DNA of 64,000 nt from the NCBI GenBank assembly GCA_001557505.1, contig LSAX01000006.1:1612001-1676000 (forward strand). Reading direction: 5' to 3'. Every line of letters starts with the position of its first letter. Within the stretch, counting starts at the first letter, position 1. A program made the position numbers and the translations under genes. Of this stretch, positions 46,726-58,850 are shown one piece after another. The notes beneath the pieces were generated by a model. The model was not told where the DNA came from and ran no database searches. It saw nothing but the letters and a program-made list of their open reading frames with translations. The stretch comes from Reticulascus tulasneorum. Taxonomy: Eukaryota > Ascomycota > Sordariomycetes > Glomerellales > Reticulascaceae.

Positions 46726-49700
46726 CGGTGACGGTGATCCATCATTTCAACTCGAGGTCGAGATTAGTTTCTACTAGTTGCAAATGAAGACACAGCTTGG
46801 CGCATTAACAAATGTCTCGCCCCGGCTAGGGAAGCCTGAGAGGCAAGAAGAGACGAGTGCATAGTGCGTCATGTCAGAGGCAGTGGAGGTCACGGTGATG
46901 GAAGAAACTGGTGAGAACTAGGGGTCATCCGGGAGTTTAGCTAGCATCGACGCTTGGTAGTGTCACAACCACCCAAACCCGGGACCACATCACACAGTTT
47001 CTGCTACACTGTACGCAAGTAGAGCGCATCATCAAACAATCCCGATTCCAGTTGCCATAACCAAGCTGAAGACGAAGGCTTAGATGTCTTGGCGAGCGGT
47101 CTACTGTCCCATGAAGTTTGCTTACAGAGGATTCCAAGCAAAAACCAAGATACGCCAACGCGCCCCCTGTTCAACCCAAGGAGGGAAGCTAATGCCCCCT
47201 CTACTTAGGGGAGGGTTCAACTTCTGGGCCAAGAGGGAGGGGCGAAAACAAGTTGGTAAATGGAATCTGATAGAGAAGGACAAGACTTTTGTGTAATATC
47301 GGCTCTGCGGGACAAATGGAAATGAACGCCGCACTGGGGAAAGAAAAGAGGCAACTAGGACGCTTGCTGACACCAAATAACGCAGAAAGTGGACAATAAG
47401 TCGAGGTGGCCATCCAATGAAACCCACCCAAGACTCAGCATAGCCTCAATGGCTAGCCGTTCGGAAGCAAGTTGGGGAGGCCAGCGCGAGACATGAGCGG
47501 TGACACGAGCACGAATCAGCATTTTTCATCGAGTGAAGGGATGAAAGGTTCGAGCCGATAGAGAGGGAAACCGCCAAGAGGACAGCACGTCTCTCGAATC
47601 GGTACTATGGGGACCGATGCCAAGAAGGGTACATTTATGGGCAATCGTTGGGGGAGCGGTAACAAGGAAAAGCAAATTGTATGAGAAAGCCGCGGTATTA
47701 GAGATCGCCACCTGGGCGGGTTTCTGCGAAAGCAAAGGTGGAGCAGATAGTTTTCCCACCCCTCGGCCAGACTTTTTGCTCAGCCTCAATCCAATGCAGC
47801 AGGTCGTGCTCGTAAAGTCTGGTTTTGTCCGGGCTCACTCTTGGACATTGCAGAAAAAAGGAGGTGCAGAGGTTTGGGCGCGAACTTCCAATAAAAAAAT
47901 ACCAGGACTATGAGGAAGGTTGAGGCGAGACAACACCAGACGGATCGACATGGTTTGAAGACGGACGGGCAACTTGACACGGGTTCGAACTTTCAATACA
48001 ACCTCAACTTGCTTTGCATGCAGGCCTAAATATGGCAAGTTCAAGCTTTTAGGAGTTTAAGGAGACAACAGATGCGGAGTGTTTTAGTTCAAGAATAGTA
48101 CGTAGTACCTAAGGGGGGGAAGGGTTTCGAAGTGCCGGCCTGAGAAAAAGAAGTCCCAGGCTGCACGGCGTGCCACAGTTGGCTAGCCGGAACGCTTGAC
48201 CGGTCCAGTTGGACGGGGTGGTGGTATTTAGCGGGGGGGCACGAGGAAATGTTTCGACGGCTCTCGGATCTGTCAGAGAACCCGGCCCAAATTGATCCAT
48301 GGGCCTCCGGTTGGATGAATGGATGGGACGAGATGTTTTGGTCTGACCACACACAGCTGATGGCGAAGGAGGCCAGGGTAAATGCCCCGAAGTGATAGGC
48401 CAGAACGGCCAAGTCCCAACCGTCGCAGAGATGCTGTCCTATGTACATGGCTTTTCCGGTGATGAAGTTGACAGATGATAGACGGTTAGGGGGTTGAGGG
48501 GCGCCGAGAGCGGTTAAGATTGAGTGGATTTCGGGCGAAATCTAGATGCGGTGATGTGGTGGCCTCTCAATCTTGGTGTTCAAGCTCCCCTAGCCCATCC
48601 CCTTACCTCGAATGCCGTTTTCGGATCGATCACCGGGTTTTCTCATCTCGCTCAGCGCCTGGCGAAATGTAAGGGAGAAATCCCCGCGATGATGGAGTCA
48701 GCAGAGCAAAACCCGGAATAAACAAATAAAGGAACAACTAGTCCGCTACACATTAGCCCCGAAGCAGGCGCCGTAAAGGTGCTTGGCAGTGGTACTTGGC
48801 GGCAATTGGGGTGGAAATTCAGTGCCTTTGGTTGGCTTGGACATGTGCGCTGCAGCGAGCAACCTTCGCCTGCTGGGTTCATTGCGTGGGCGGGAAACAA
48901 AGCCACTGTCGTAATCAATTCTCAAATCCAGGGTCTGGTGGGTTCTGTAGTCTGGCTGAAAGGGTGGTGGTCTCACCATGACATGGCGAGAAGGCCGCAA
49001 GAGGGCGTCATCGTGCAGCGCTGAGAATAGCGGCAATAAATCACCTAATCCGGTCGCCCATCAGTAATAGCAGGGTAAGCATGCGCGCTCCACATGCCAC
49101 ACGAACACTTGTGTGCATTGTCTTGTCATGTTATTCCAATGGGGAAATCGGTGCGGCCAGGATAATCACCGATGGTATCCAGTTTCTTCTGGAATTTGTC
49201 CGAGCCGGCCACCCACTCTCGAACATCCATACATATTACATATTGTACATAACATACATACCAAACCCCGTCACCCGATATCACCTGCCGGACTGGGCAA
49301 TCTGGTGTGCCGGTCAGCGAATCCCGTTCGGAAAACCACCTTACTATTATGTAGATGGGGTACTTGTCTTTAATTAACTGCTTAGTACTATGGAGGGGCA
49401 GGAAGCTTGCAGAGGAGGTGGGTACTGTAGGTACCCGTCTCATCTTTCCTTCGCGACGCGGGTATGATTTGTCGTCCCGGATCTGAACTTCTTTTGAAGT
49501 GGAGCGAATCTCTTGTTCTTAAACGCGCCAAGATGGCATTGCCGTTGCGACGAGCATATCCATCTAGAAACGCACCTGTTGTGTGTAGTAGATGGAAAGA
49601 AGCATGAGAAGTACGGCGGCTTTGTCTGACGAGAGCGAGAAAAGTATGCCTTCGAGAATGCCTTCTTCATGCTGCATGGAACAGCCCCCCACGACGAAAG

Positions 49701-51891
49701 GCAAAACGTCGCCCAGAGTTTGCGGTCCGCCGCGAAGCAGAAAAGCCGTACGACGGCAAAATAGGGACGAAGGAGCGGGAGGGCAGATTCAACTTGGGCC
49801 AAGAATGTCGCTTCGATGCAGAGAAAGGCCAGGTGCCATTTCGTGGCGATCTTGGCCGTCTGGTCTGAGAAGTCTGCCCCATCCAGATAGAGAAGATCTA
49901 CGACTCCCGCACTGTACGTGTTTTGGAATTCCCGACTCTGCCAAATGAAACCGTGGCCAGGCGGAACGAACTGTATTGTGAGAAGCGCTTGCGGAGGCAG
50001 AGCAGCAAAGCAAGGCAGGGAAATAAAATTGGTTGGGAATTGGGGGCAAGAAACACCAAAGAAAGAAAAACCCCCAACCAGAAAACCCAGAATTTCCAGG
50101 GAACCGTGGCGCCAGAGAATGCTGATTGCCAAATTTCTGCCAGGAAAGTACCAATATGCTCAGCCTCATTCCTAGAGCCTTGGCTAGAGCGGAGGTTACC
50201 TCCTACCCTACCCCCCCCCCCTTAGAATCTAGGAGATAGCCGCTAAGTTACATGGCAACATGGCAAAGCAAGATTGTGACCGAGATCGAGAGGAGGAGAC
50301 GGGAGGAGTGTGCGCGCCTCTGATTACTACCCTACCTTTGTACATATGTAGCACCCCAATTGCCCAAGTAAGGTAGGTATGTAATCAAATGTATAATCAT
50401 TGCGCAACTGAAGGGTATGTGAGTTGGAAAGTGGCAGGAAACGTGATACATACATAGATCCATGTGCAACATGCACCACTTAGGAGAAGAACCTCATGAT
50501 GCAGCAAAAGTGCAGCAGTGAAAAGAAAGGCTGTCTACATAGTAGTTGGTCTTGCAGTTGTGACTCTAATCTATCGTGCAGCAGTAAGACGATGCTTTTG
50601 CCCGATTGCGCATCCATCACCTACCTAGGTATCCGACGTCAACTTCACTTGGCAAACAATGGGCACCGTATGAATCGGGTGGTCCGCACATACCAAGACC
50701 AGCGGCCTAAAACTTACAATTGAGTGATAAGAGTGGCCAGAAGAGGCAGTAATTAGTGTGTATGATGGGCTGCTGTAACAATAGGTAGCCTTGGGAAGAG
50801 GACTTGCTGAGACTCCCCGAGACCCCAAGGTATCTGAGCCATGCTCTAGTCCGTCATTCGCTTCCATCAGCTCTGCTCCGTTGTACCTGAGACCTTAATC
50901 CGACAGGGTAGGCCCCCAAGTGGAGATCCTAGCGTTACAGAGGAGATACCCAGAATAGAAGTACCTTCCAGAAGTGGAGCGCAAGGGTTGGACGAGGCTT
51001 GTCAGGGGTCGGATATGTACATGCGGCATGTAAAATGTATGGTGCAGCTACAGATCTCGCGTGCATGGACCATGGCAGCCGGTACTGCTGCCCGCATGTA
51101 CACCACGGGTACAGGCGCACCAGACCCCATCTCTTCCCGCCGCTGGCACGCACCACTCTCCAAGCTTGCTGCAGCCAATAAGGTGTCACTGGGCTTTTGC
51201 ACTGCCTCGTTCTTGGCGCCTCTCATTGGAAAAAGATCCAGACTCACTCGCACATTATCAACGCCCTGGGGATTGGGACACAGACGGATAGATGGCGAGC
51301 CAGGACAGAAAGCGAGTCTCACAGTGACGGGGGGGGGGGAGCCTTTTTTCTTCCCAAAACATTTGTTTCTTCTTGCCTTATTCTTGGCCCTGTCACACAT
51401 TCTTCCTCTTCCGTGTTTCTCTGCCTACCCATTCATTCTCCTCCAACCTCCGTTCGAACCCAGCATCGTCATGGACTGAGGGCAAAGAAAACACACACAC
51501 CTTTCTTCTTCTCTTCTTGCATCTACATTGACCGTCCCTCTCCTTCCTTTCCCAGCATCTTGGGAACCTCACTTCAACCCCCCCCCCCCACCCCACACGC
51601 CAGATGAACACACGGCATCAACACCCATTCATCCAATGGTCGTGATCGAATAAGAAAACACTCCGCCCTTGTTTTCGACTTCACACCACACACACACCAC
51701 CACGCCACTAACCCCTACTACGACTACATAAGTACTACATACGCTGCCTCGCTCCTCCACCGTGTATACTTTTTTTTTTTTTGCCCCAGCCAGCATAGCC
51801 CGAGCGATTCCAAGGCTGTCTGCCTCGCTTTCCCACCCTCTACTTCCCTCAACAACACGCGCCCAGTCAAGGCGGCTGTGTACTTCTCACC
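46726..51891. other. Gene-poor region, 5.2 kb
   Basis: The longest frame is 230 codons at 49440-50132 (minus) but it starts at TTG and has no domain motif. No exon chain was found. The final kilobase before the Ca2+-ATPase gene is strongly pyrimidine-rich, with a 13-T run at 51770-51782, and is probably its promoter and leader. Confidence 0.5.
51770..51782 (+). repeat. Poly-T tract in the Ca2+-ATPase leader/promoter
   Basis: Thirteen consecutive T lie 110 bp before the ATG at 51892. Such tracts are common in fungal promoters and can exclude nucleosomes. No specific role is shown. Confidence 0.7.
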
Positions 51892-54800
51892 ATGGCGGAT
51901 CCATCTAAAATTCCTCAGGATGACGAGCCTCCGCCCCAGCGGAGGCCTAGAGCGTGCGTATTCTTTCGCCCGGTGTGCAGACCATATATGTCTTGCAAGA
52001 ACTGACCCTTCCCTCCTTCCCCCCAGTCCGACCATCACGATAGATACTACCGCTTCCGGCTCCAATGCTGCGAACCCTCCCGCCGAAATGTCACAGGATT
52101 CTCAGAGACTCGCCGGAAACTCACCAATCTCTCCTCATGAAGATACCACTAGCCCATCGACCACGGTAGATCCGCTGGCCAGCAGTTGGACCAATTCACA
52201 AAAGACGTCGCAGGGCAGCCAGAAGCCGGAGCTTCGCGCCGCTACTTCGTTCGACAGCAGGGATAGCAGGCCGCAAAGCCCGCACAACGTGTCGAGCCCC
52301 GTCAATTCCAGGGGCGGCGAGCGTGCCTTCCTCTCGGTGCCGAGCAACCTTCGATCGCGTCAAAACTCGGTCGACTCCGATGACGCCTCCCGTTCCTTTG
52401 TCTCGTCGCAAGGTGAGACCGTCGCTGCCACCAGCTCTTTTCCTACTGAGAAGGGCCGGTCGTCAGGCGACGTCTCTAATGACAAGATCATGAACGACGA
52501 GGCTGCATTGAATCCCGATAAAGGCAACGAGGATGACTTCAAGGTCGAAAACAACCCATTTGCGTATAGCCCTGGTCAGCTCAACAAGCTCTTCAACCCC
52601 AAGAGCTTGCCTGCGTTTTACAAGCTCGGCGGCTTAAAGGGCCTTGAAAAGGGCCTGAGGAGTGATCGGAAAACCGGATTGAGCATGGACGAGGCCTCAC
52701 TTGACGGAAAGGTCACATTTGAGCAAGCCACAGCGCACATTTCGGCCCTGACTGGCGACTTCAAAGAGGAGCCCTCGCGCCCATCCACGCCTCACGGCGG
52801 CGATCCTTTCGCTGACCGAAAGCGCATATTCAAGGACAACAGGCTGCCGGAAAAGAAGGGAAAGAGTCTCCTTCATCTGATGTGGATTACCTACAATGAC
52901 AAAGTCTTGATACTTTTGTCCGCTGCTGCTGTCGTGTCACTGGCGATTGGTATTTACCAAACCGTGGGTATCGAGCATAAGCCTGGTGAGGCGCAAATTG
53001 AATGGGTTGAGGGTGTTGCTATTATTGTAGCCATTCTCATCGTCGTCATTGTCGGATCTCTGAACGATTACTCCAAGGAGCGCCAGTTTGCCAAGCTCAA
53101 CAAGAGGAAGCAGGACCGCGATGTCAAGGTTGTTCGATCTGGAAAGACCATGGAACTGAACATTTACGATCTTCTTGTCGGAGATATAGTGCATCTCGAG
53201 CCTGGAGACTTGGTTCCCGTCGACGGAGTACTGGTTGAGGGCTTCAACGTGAAATGCGACGAGTCGCAGGCTACTGGCGAGTCGGATATCATCAAGAAAC
53301 GAGCCGCCGACGATGTGTTCGCCGCCATTGAAAACAATGAGGATGTTCGGAAGATGGATCCATTCATTCAGTCAGGAGCCAGAATCATGGAAGGTGTCGG
53401 TACCTTCATGGTCACCTCGACTGGTGTGTATTCCACCTACGGCAAGACCTTGATGGCGTTGAACGAGGATCCCGAAATCACGCCCCTTCAATCCAAGCTG
53501 AATGTTATCGCCGAGTACATCGCCAAACTCGGTGGTGCCGCAGGTTTACTTCTGTTCATCGTCCTTTTCATCCAGTTTCTCGTCAAATTGCCAAGGCTGC
53601 CAGGAAGTGTCTCCCCAGCCGACAAAGGACAGCTATTTCTCGACATCTTCATTGTCGTGGTTACCATCATCGTCGTCGCTGTCCCTGAAGGATTGCCTCT
53701 CGCCGTCACTCTTGCTCTTGCATTCGCGACCACGCGAATGCTCAAGGACAACAATCTCGTGAGGCATCTCAAGGCCTGTGAGGTTATGGGCAATGCCTCC
53801 ACCATTTGCTCGGACAAGACAGGTACTCTGACGCAGAACAAAATGCAGGTCGTGGCCGGTACCGTCGGCACGACCCACCGATTCGGCAACACCACCGCTC
53901 TGAACGCCGATGACGACGATACGAACGTGGAAGCTGATGGCGGAGCTGAAATCTCGATCCCAGAATTCGCCAAGACGTTGAGCCCGGAAGTCAAGGAGAT
54001 CCTTGTCAAGTCCATCTCTCTCAACTCTACCGCCTTCGAAGGAGAAGTGGACGGCCGAAAGACATTCATTGGTTCGAAGACCGAAACCGCATTGCTTCTC
54101 TTGGCCCAGGATTACTTTGCTATGGGTTCGGTCAGCGAGGAGCGTGCCAACTCCAAGACACTCCAGCTCATTCCGTTCGACTCTGGCCGCAAATGCATGG
54201 GTGTCGTTGTTCAGTTGGAGAACGGCAGGGCTCGACTCTACGTCAAGGGTGCTTCGGAGATCGTTCTCGGACAGTGCTCTCACATGTTCCGGGATCCGTC
54301 CGAAGGCGCCGCCATTACTCCTCTGACCAATGAGAATATCAACACCATCAGCACCCTCATCAACAACTACGCTACTCGATCTCTCCGAACAATCGGAATT
54401 GCGTTCAAGGACTTCGAGCAATGGCCTCCGCGAAATGGTCGTCGTGTTGAAGGGGATAACAACGCCATCGAATTCGACGACTTGTTCCGAAATATCACTT
54501 TTGTCAGTCTTGTCGGTATTCAGGATCCGCTCCGTGACGGTGTCCCGGAAGCCGTCCGCCTTTGCCAAAAGGCCGGCGTCGTCGTCCGCATGGTCACTGG
54601 CGACAACAGGATCACTGCTCAAGCCATCGCGGGGGAGTGTGGTATCCTGCAACCTAACAGTCTCGTCATGGAGGGTCCCGAATTCCGCAACCTCTCAAAG
54701 GCCGAACAGGAGCGGATTATTCCCAGACTTCATGTCCTTGCTCGATCCAGCCCAGAAGACAAGCGTATCTTGGTGAAGCGACTTAAGGACTTGGGAGAGA

Positions 54801-56299
54801 TCGTCGCCGTCACCGGTGATGGTACCAATGATGCTCCAGCTCTGAAGATGGCCGATATTGGCTTCTCTATGGGTATCGCAGGCACGGAAGTTGCTAAAGA
54901 AGCCTCATCTATCATATTGATGGACGACAACTTCAACTCCATTGTCAAGGCTTTGAAGTGGGGCCGAGCTGTCAACGATGCCGTCAAGCGATTCCTGCAG
55001 TTCCAGCTTACCGTCAACATCACCGCCGTCATTCTCACCTTCGTTACCGCTGTCTCCAATGGCTCTACTATCGCCGAAGAGGGTACCCCTAGCAGCGAGA
55101 GGGAGACTGCAGTCCTGACTGCCGTACAACTGTTATGGGTCAACCTCATCATGGACACATTGGCTGCTCTAGCTCTGGCAACTGATCCGCCGCAAGATAG
55201 CGTTCTGGAACGGAAGCCGGAGAGGAAGGGTTCGTCGATTATTTCCGTGACTATGTGGAAGATGATACTTGGACAAGCCATTTACCAACTGGCCATCACT
55301 TTCATGCTCTACTACGGAGGTGCCACGGTGCTGCCTGCTGGTAACGAAATGGATCTTTCCAGAGATGCCTTCAGGCATCAGATCAATACGCTCGTCTTCA
55401 ACACGTTCGTGTGGATGCAGATCTTCAACCAATGGAAGTAAGTACACTACGTCTGTGGGAATTAAAACTTTTGAGTGATTGATTCGCTAACGCATCGCAG
55501 TAATCGCCGACTGGACAACCACTTCAACATTTTCGAGGGTCTGACGAAGAACTACTTCTTCATGGCCATTAGTCTAATCATGATTGGTGGACAAGTCTTG
55601 ATCATCTTTGTGGGAGGCGCTGCCTTCCAGATTTCCCCACACAAGCAGACACCATCGCAATGGGGTATTGCTATAGTCCTCGGCGCCATCTCGATTCCTT
55701 TCGGCATGGTCATTCGTCTCGTTCCGGACGCGCTTCTCCTGAAGCTCATTCCGAACTACCTGAAGGAACGCTCACGTCGTGTTCCCGGACTCACCGTCTC
55801 GGACGAAGAGCAGTTCGACATGTACCCCACCCCGCTTTCTGAAGTCAGAGACGAGCTTGCATTCCTCAAGCGTATGAAGGGAGGACGCTTGAACAATCTC
55901 AAATTTGCCATCAAGCACCCACGCGAGACGTTCAATACGAGATCTCGCAGTCCGTCTCACTCACGGACAAACTCGGTCAAGGCACCACAGACGCCTACCC
56001 GGGAAGATAGCTTCGGATCGGCAGCGAACGTGGCGACAACGCCCGACTCTCGCAAGCGATCGCGCAGTATGCGTAGCCGTTCAAACTCGGCGCTCGGTGC
56101 ACCGACCGTCATGGCAGGCATTGTCGCTGCAGGTATCGCGGCGAACTGGTCGCCTGTTGATCGTAGGAACCGACCAGAGAACGTCGACGAGACGTTGGAG
56201 GGGAATGAGAGAGAGGAGCCGGCGAGGGAGGCTACTACTGCCCCAACCACCTCCACCAACACTGGAGAGGTGAAAGAAACCACTACGCGGACGGAGTAA
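51892..56299 (+). CDS. P-type Ca2+-transporting ATPase (PMCA/PMC1 type, IIB), 3 exons
   Basis: The exons are 51892-51953, 52027-55437 and 55501-56299, with 73- and 63-bp introns, giving 1423 residues. The first exon encodes only MADPSKIPQDDEPPPQRRPR and part of the next codon. The catalytic core is complete: actuator motif CDESQATGES, gate PEGLPLAVTLALAFATTRM, phosphorylation site SDKTGTLTQNKM (D at about 617), hinge GDGTNDAPALKMADIGFSMG and VNLIMDTLAALALATDPP in the M6 region. PEGLP and the single-site M4/M6 layout place it with plasma-membrane/vacuolar type IIB pumps, which move Ca2+ (with H+ counter-transport) into the vacuole or out of the cell. A Ser-rich N-terminal extension of about 200 residues precedes the first conserved block (NPFAYSPGQLNKLFNPKSL). 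The C-terminal tail is Arg/Ser-rich (RSRSPSHSRTNS) with possible phosphorylation sites; a calmodulin site is not clear. Confidence 0.96.
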
Positions 56300-57905
56300 A
56301 ACAGGGGGCCGGCGCAAACAGTGTTCATTGGATGTGGCGTTTTTGCGAGCGACATCAAAACCGCGTGTAATTGTACAAAAACCCTACTAGAGAACAAGCA
56401 CGGACATACTCTTAGTGCGCCTTTTAGTCATAGATCGACGTGTTCGAGCAATCATTTTTCATATGTGTTAAACAAGTGAACCTCAAGTCACATGTGATGT
56501 GATTCATGACTCGGGGCCTTTTGCATGGATTTGATGAAGTGATAGTAACTGTTAACTGCCACTTCCTCTTGCATAGACGAGGCACCCGACGCTATGTTGT
56601 GCATTTTTGCCTAACTAACGCAGGGTTGTGTTGCGCAGCCTGGCCATAATAGCTGGCGCCTCAGCAAAGCTGAATATTCTACACCATGCTACCAGCTAGT
56701 TCTCAGCCTGCATCAAAGTCTCCGGCGGGGCAGGCGCGAAGCCAGCGTAGTTGGAAAACACCGCCTGTTTTTATTTCGCTCAGTAGTCTATGGAAGGGCC
56801 CTTTACTCGCCCTGGATACCGGATCTGTACTATCTCGGGCGAAGTACTAAGAGGCAACTGTGGCTTGCATGTGTAATGCTCCGTCCACAAGTTGCCGTCT
56901 ACACTACGTTGTAGGTTGGTCCTCCTTTAGCCCCATCCCTCCCTCCCTACCTGTCAGCCTTCGGAGCAAGTTTCCCATCTCAATTCCATTTTAGTTTTGT
57001 CCTCTTTGGGAGAGAACGCTAGTCAAAAAAAAATTGTACGGTGTCGGTCTTCGAGATATGGGCACTGTACCTCGTGTAAGCCCTGAGCCTCGGGGGCTGG
57101 GGTGAAACGGGCAATGGGGGGGGGTGATCACGTCAGGCTACAGTGTGCCGCCATTAATTTGTACACACATCGCGTACCAGCTCCACCCTGGCTAGCCTTA
57201 TTTGGCTAGTGTTCTGATGCCGCTTTTACTTCGATTTCTTGAATAGCTCCAATATTATGTATACAAGCCATTAGCTGCTGTAATTACGTCTACTCTATTC
57301 ATCATCGTAGAGGTTAGGTATTTCGATGACCTATGTACCCGGAAACGAGGGACGGGCAGGCTTTGCCAGAGGTTGTAAGGAGCTGGAGGAAATTATGCAG
57401 AAATCAAAGTAAAAACGGCAGCACTACACTAGCTGGATAGGGCTAGCCGGATAGCCTGGTACGTGAGGTGTGTACAAACTACTGGCGGCCCACTGTAGGT
57501 GTCTTAAAGTGGAGATTTTCCTTTTCTGGACGGGCATTTCTCTAGATACCGGAACGACGGGATCAAATGGGCGAGTAAGCCACCACTTCTGGCCTTTTCG
57601 GGGTGCAGGGCATAGAGGGACTTGTGTGTGTGTTTGTGTTTTTTGGCGGGTTTCTCATGCGGATTCTCGGCCGGGCTGCGGGTTGGCGGTTTAAGGGGGA
57701 CCTTTGGGGTGGGAATATGGACAGTGATGGGAAGAATACGCGGATTGCGGATACGAAGGATGGAGAGGATGAGAGGATGGAGAGGATGAGCTGCTGCCGG
57801 GCTGGGTTAATTTGATACGGACACTGGCAGGAATACAGTCCTTCCATCTTTTTCCCCCCGTTTCATGGCTACGATATGAAATGGTATACATAGGAAAAGA
57901 AACCT

Positions 57906-57927
57906 CCCCCCCCCCCCCCCCCCCCCC
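57906..57927. repeat. Poly-C tract of 22 bases
   Basis: Twenty-two consecutive C are seen in the given sequence. Exact length may be affected by sequencing error. Confidence 0.85.
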
Positions 57928-58028
57928 GATTTTGGCTCATGCTGGGCGTTACTCATTGCTTTGCAGTCGTTTACCGGTTTAGGAAAAATGAAAGGAAACA
58001 GAAAATACCAAGAAAGGGCTCTCTTCAT

Positions 58029-58041
58029 GGGGGGGGGGGGG
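58029..58041. repeat. Poly-G tract of 13 bases
   Basis: Thirteen consecutive G occur about 100 bp from the C run and could pair with it as an inverted homopolymer. Confidence 0.85.
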
Positions 58042-58850
58042 TCTTGACAACTGCAAGAGAAACTGCCAAGAGACGACGCAACGCAAGGTATGTCAAAGGT
58101 GTCCTCTATTAATCAAGCGGCTCGTCGTAAACAAACAACAGCCTCTCGGAAAGAGATGTGAAAAATTCCCCTTCATCCGTAGTCTTCCCGGTTCCCTTAA
58201 TTACATGTGTACAGTTTGGTCTAGGTACAGTTCCCGAAAAACCTCAACACTAAAGAGCCATATTGCCTCGAACGCCCCCCCGTGTCCTGCCCTGTCCTGC
58301 CCTGCCCCGTCCTTGGGCCCCCGTTCCAAGAGGAGTGGGTGGGCGAATATGAATGAAAAACTACTCGAACACATTTGGGTTTCCGTGTGCTAGAGTGAAC
58401 CGGAAAAAAAAGAGGGATAGCGCATGCTGTGGCGCGTGAACTCGAAAATAGAAATCGAAACTCGCCTGTTGAGAGGGCGGAATTAGATATGTTGAGCGGT
58501 GCAGGCTGCGGAGCTCCGCGGCACTCCGCGGTGTTGGTATACTCGGGCAAGCCTGTGATGCAGGACGTACAAGTCGAACAAAAGTAGAAGGTGGATGAGG
58601 GGGGAAAAAAAAAAAACAGAACACCAGACGCCTTCGGTTGTGCGGTTGTTATTCCGCAGGGATATCGTTTCCGTTCATCTTCGGTTTCCATCTAGGACCC
58701 GTGTCGCAGGTAGGCGCGACAGATCTCAACAGCAGTCTATCAATTATACGCGTATCCTTCGCCTGAGACCAGTGCTCGTGGGGGATAGGTAGGTGGCTGG
58801 ACAAAAGCATATCATGTCCTGTGTATAGTAGTCGCACAAGAGTTTCGCCG

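Larger units (their letters stand above)
56300..58850. other. Intergenic region, 2.6 kb, with homopolymer runs
   Basis: This lies between the 3' ends of the Ca2+-ATPase and sir2 genes. No coding potential is recognised. It holds long C and G runs (57906-57927 and 58029-58041) and several A-rich runs. Confidence 0.5.

Noticed and set aside
47545..47565. tRNA B-box-like GGTTCGAGCC
   Set aside because: The flanks cannot form a T arm or acceptor stem and no A box lies at the right distance. A similar site at 26120-26140 also failed.
49440..50132. 230-codon minus-strand frame
   Set aside because: It starts at TTG, has no domain and no splice partners, and similar-length frames overlap it.
53633..54652. 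339-codon antisense frame
   Set aside because: It lies fully opposite the catalytic core of the Ca2+-ATPase gene and reflects that gene's codon bias; it has no domain.
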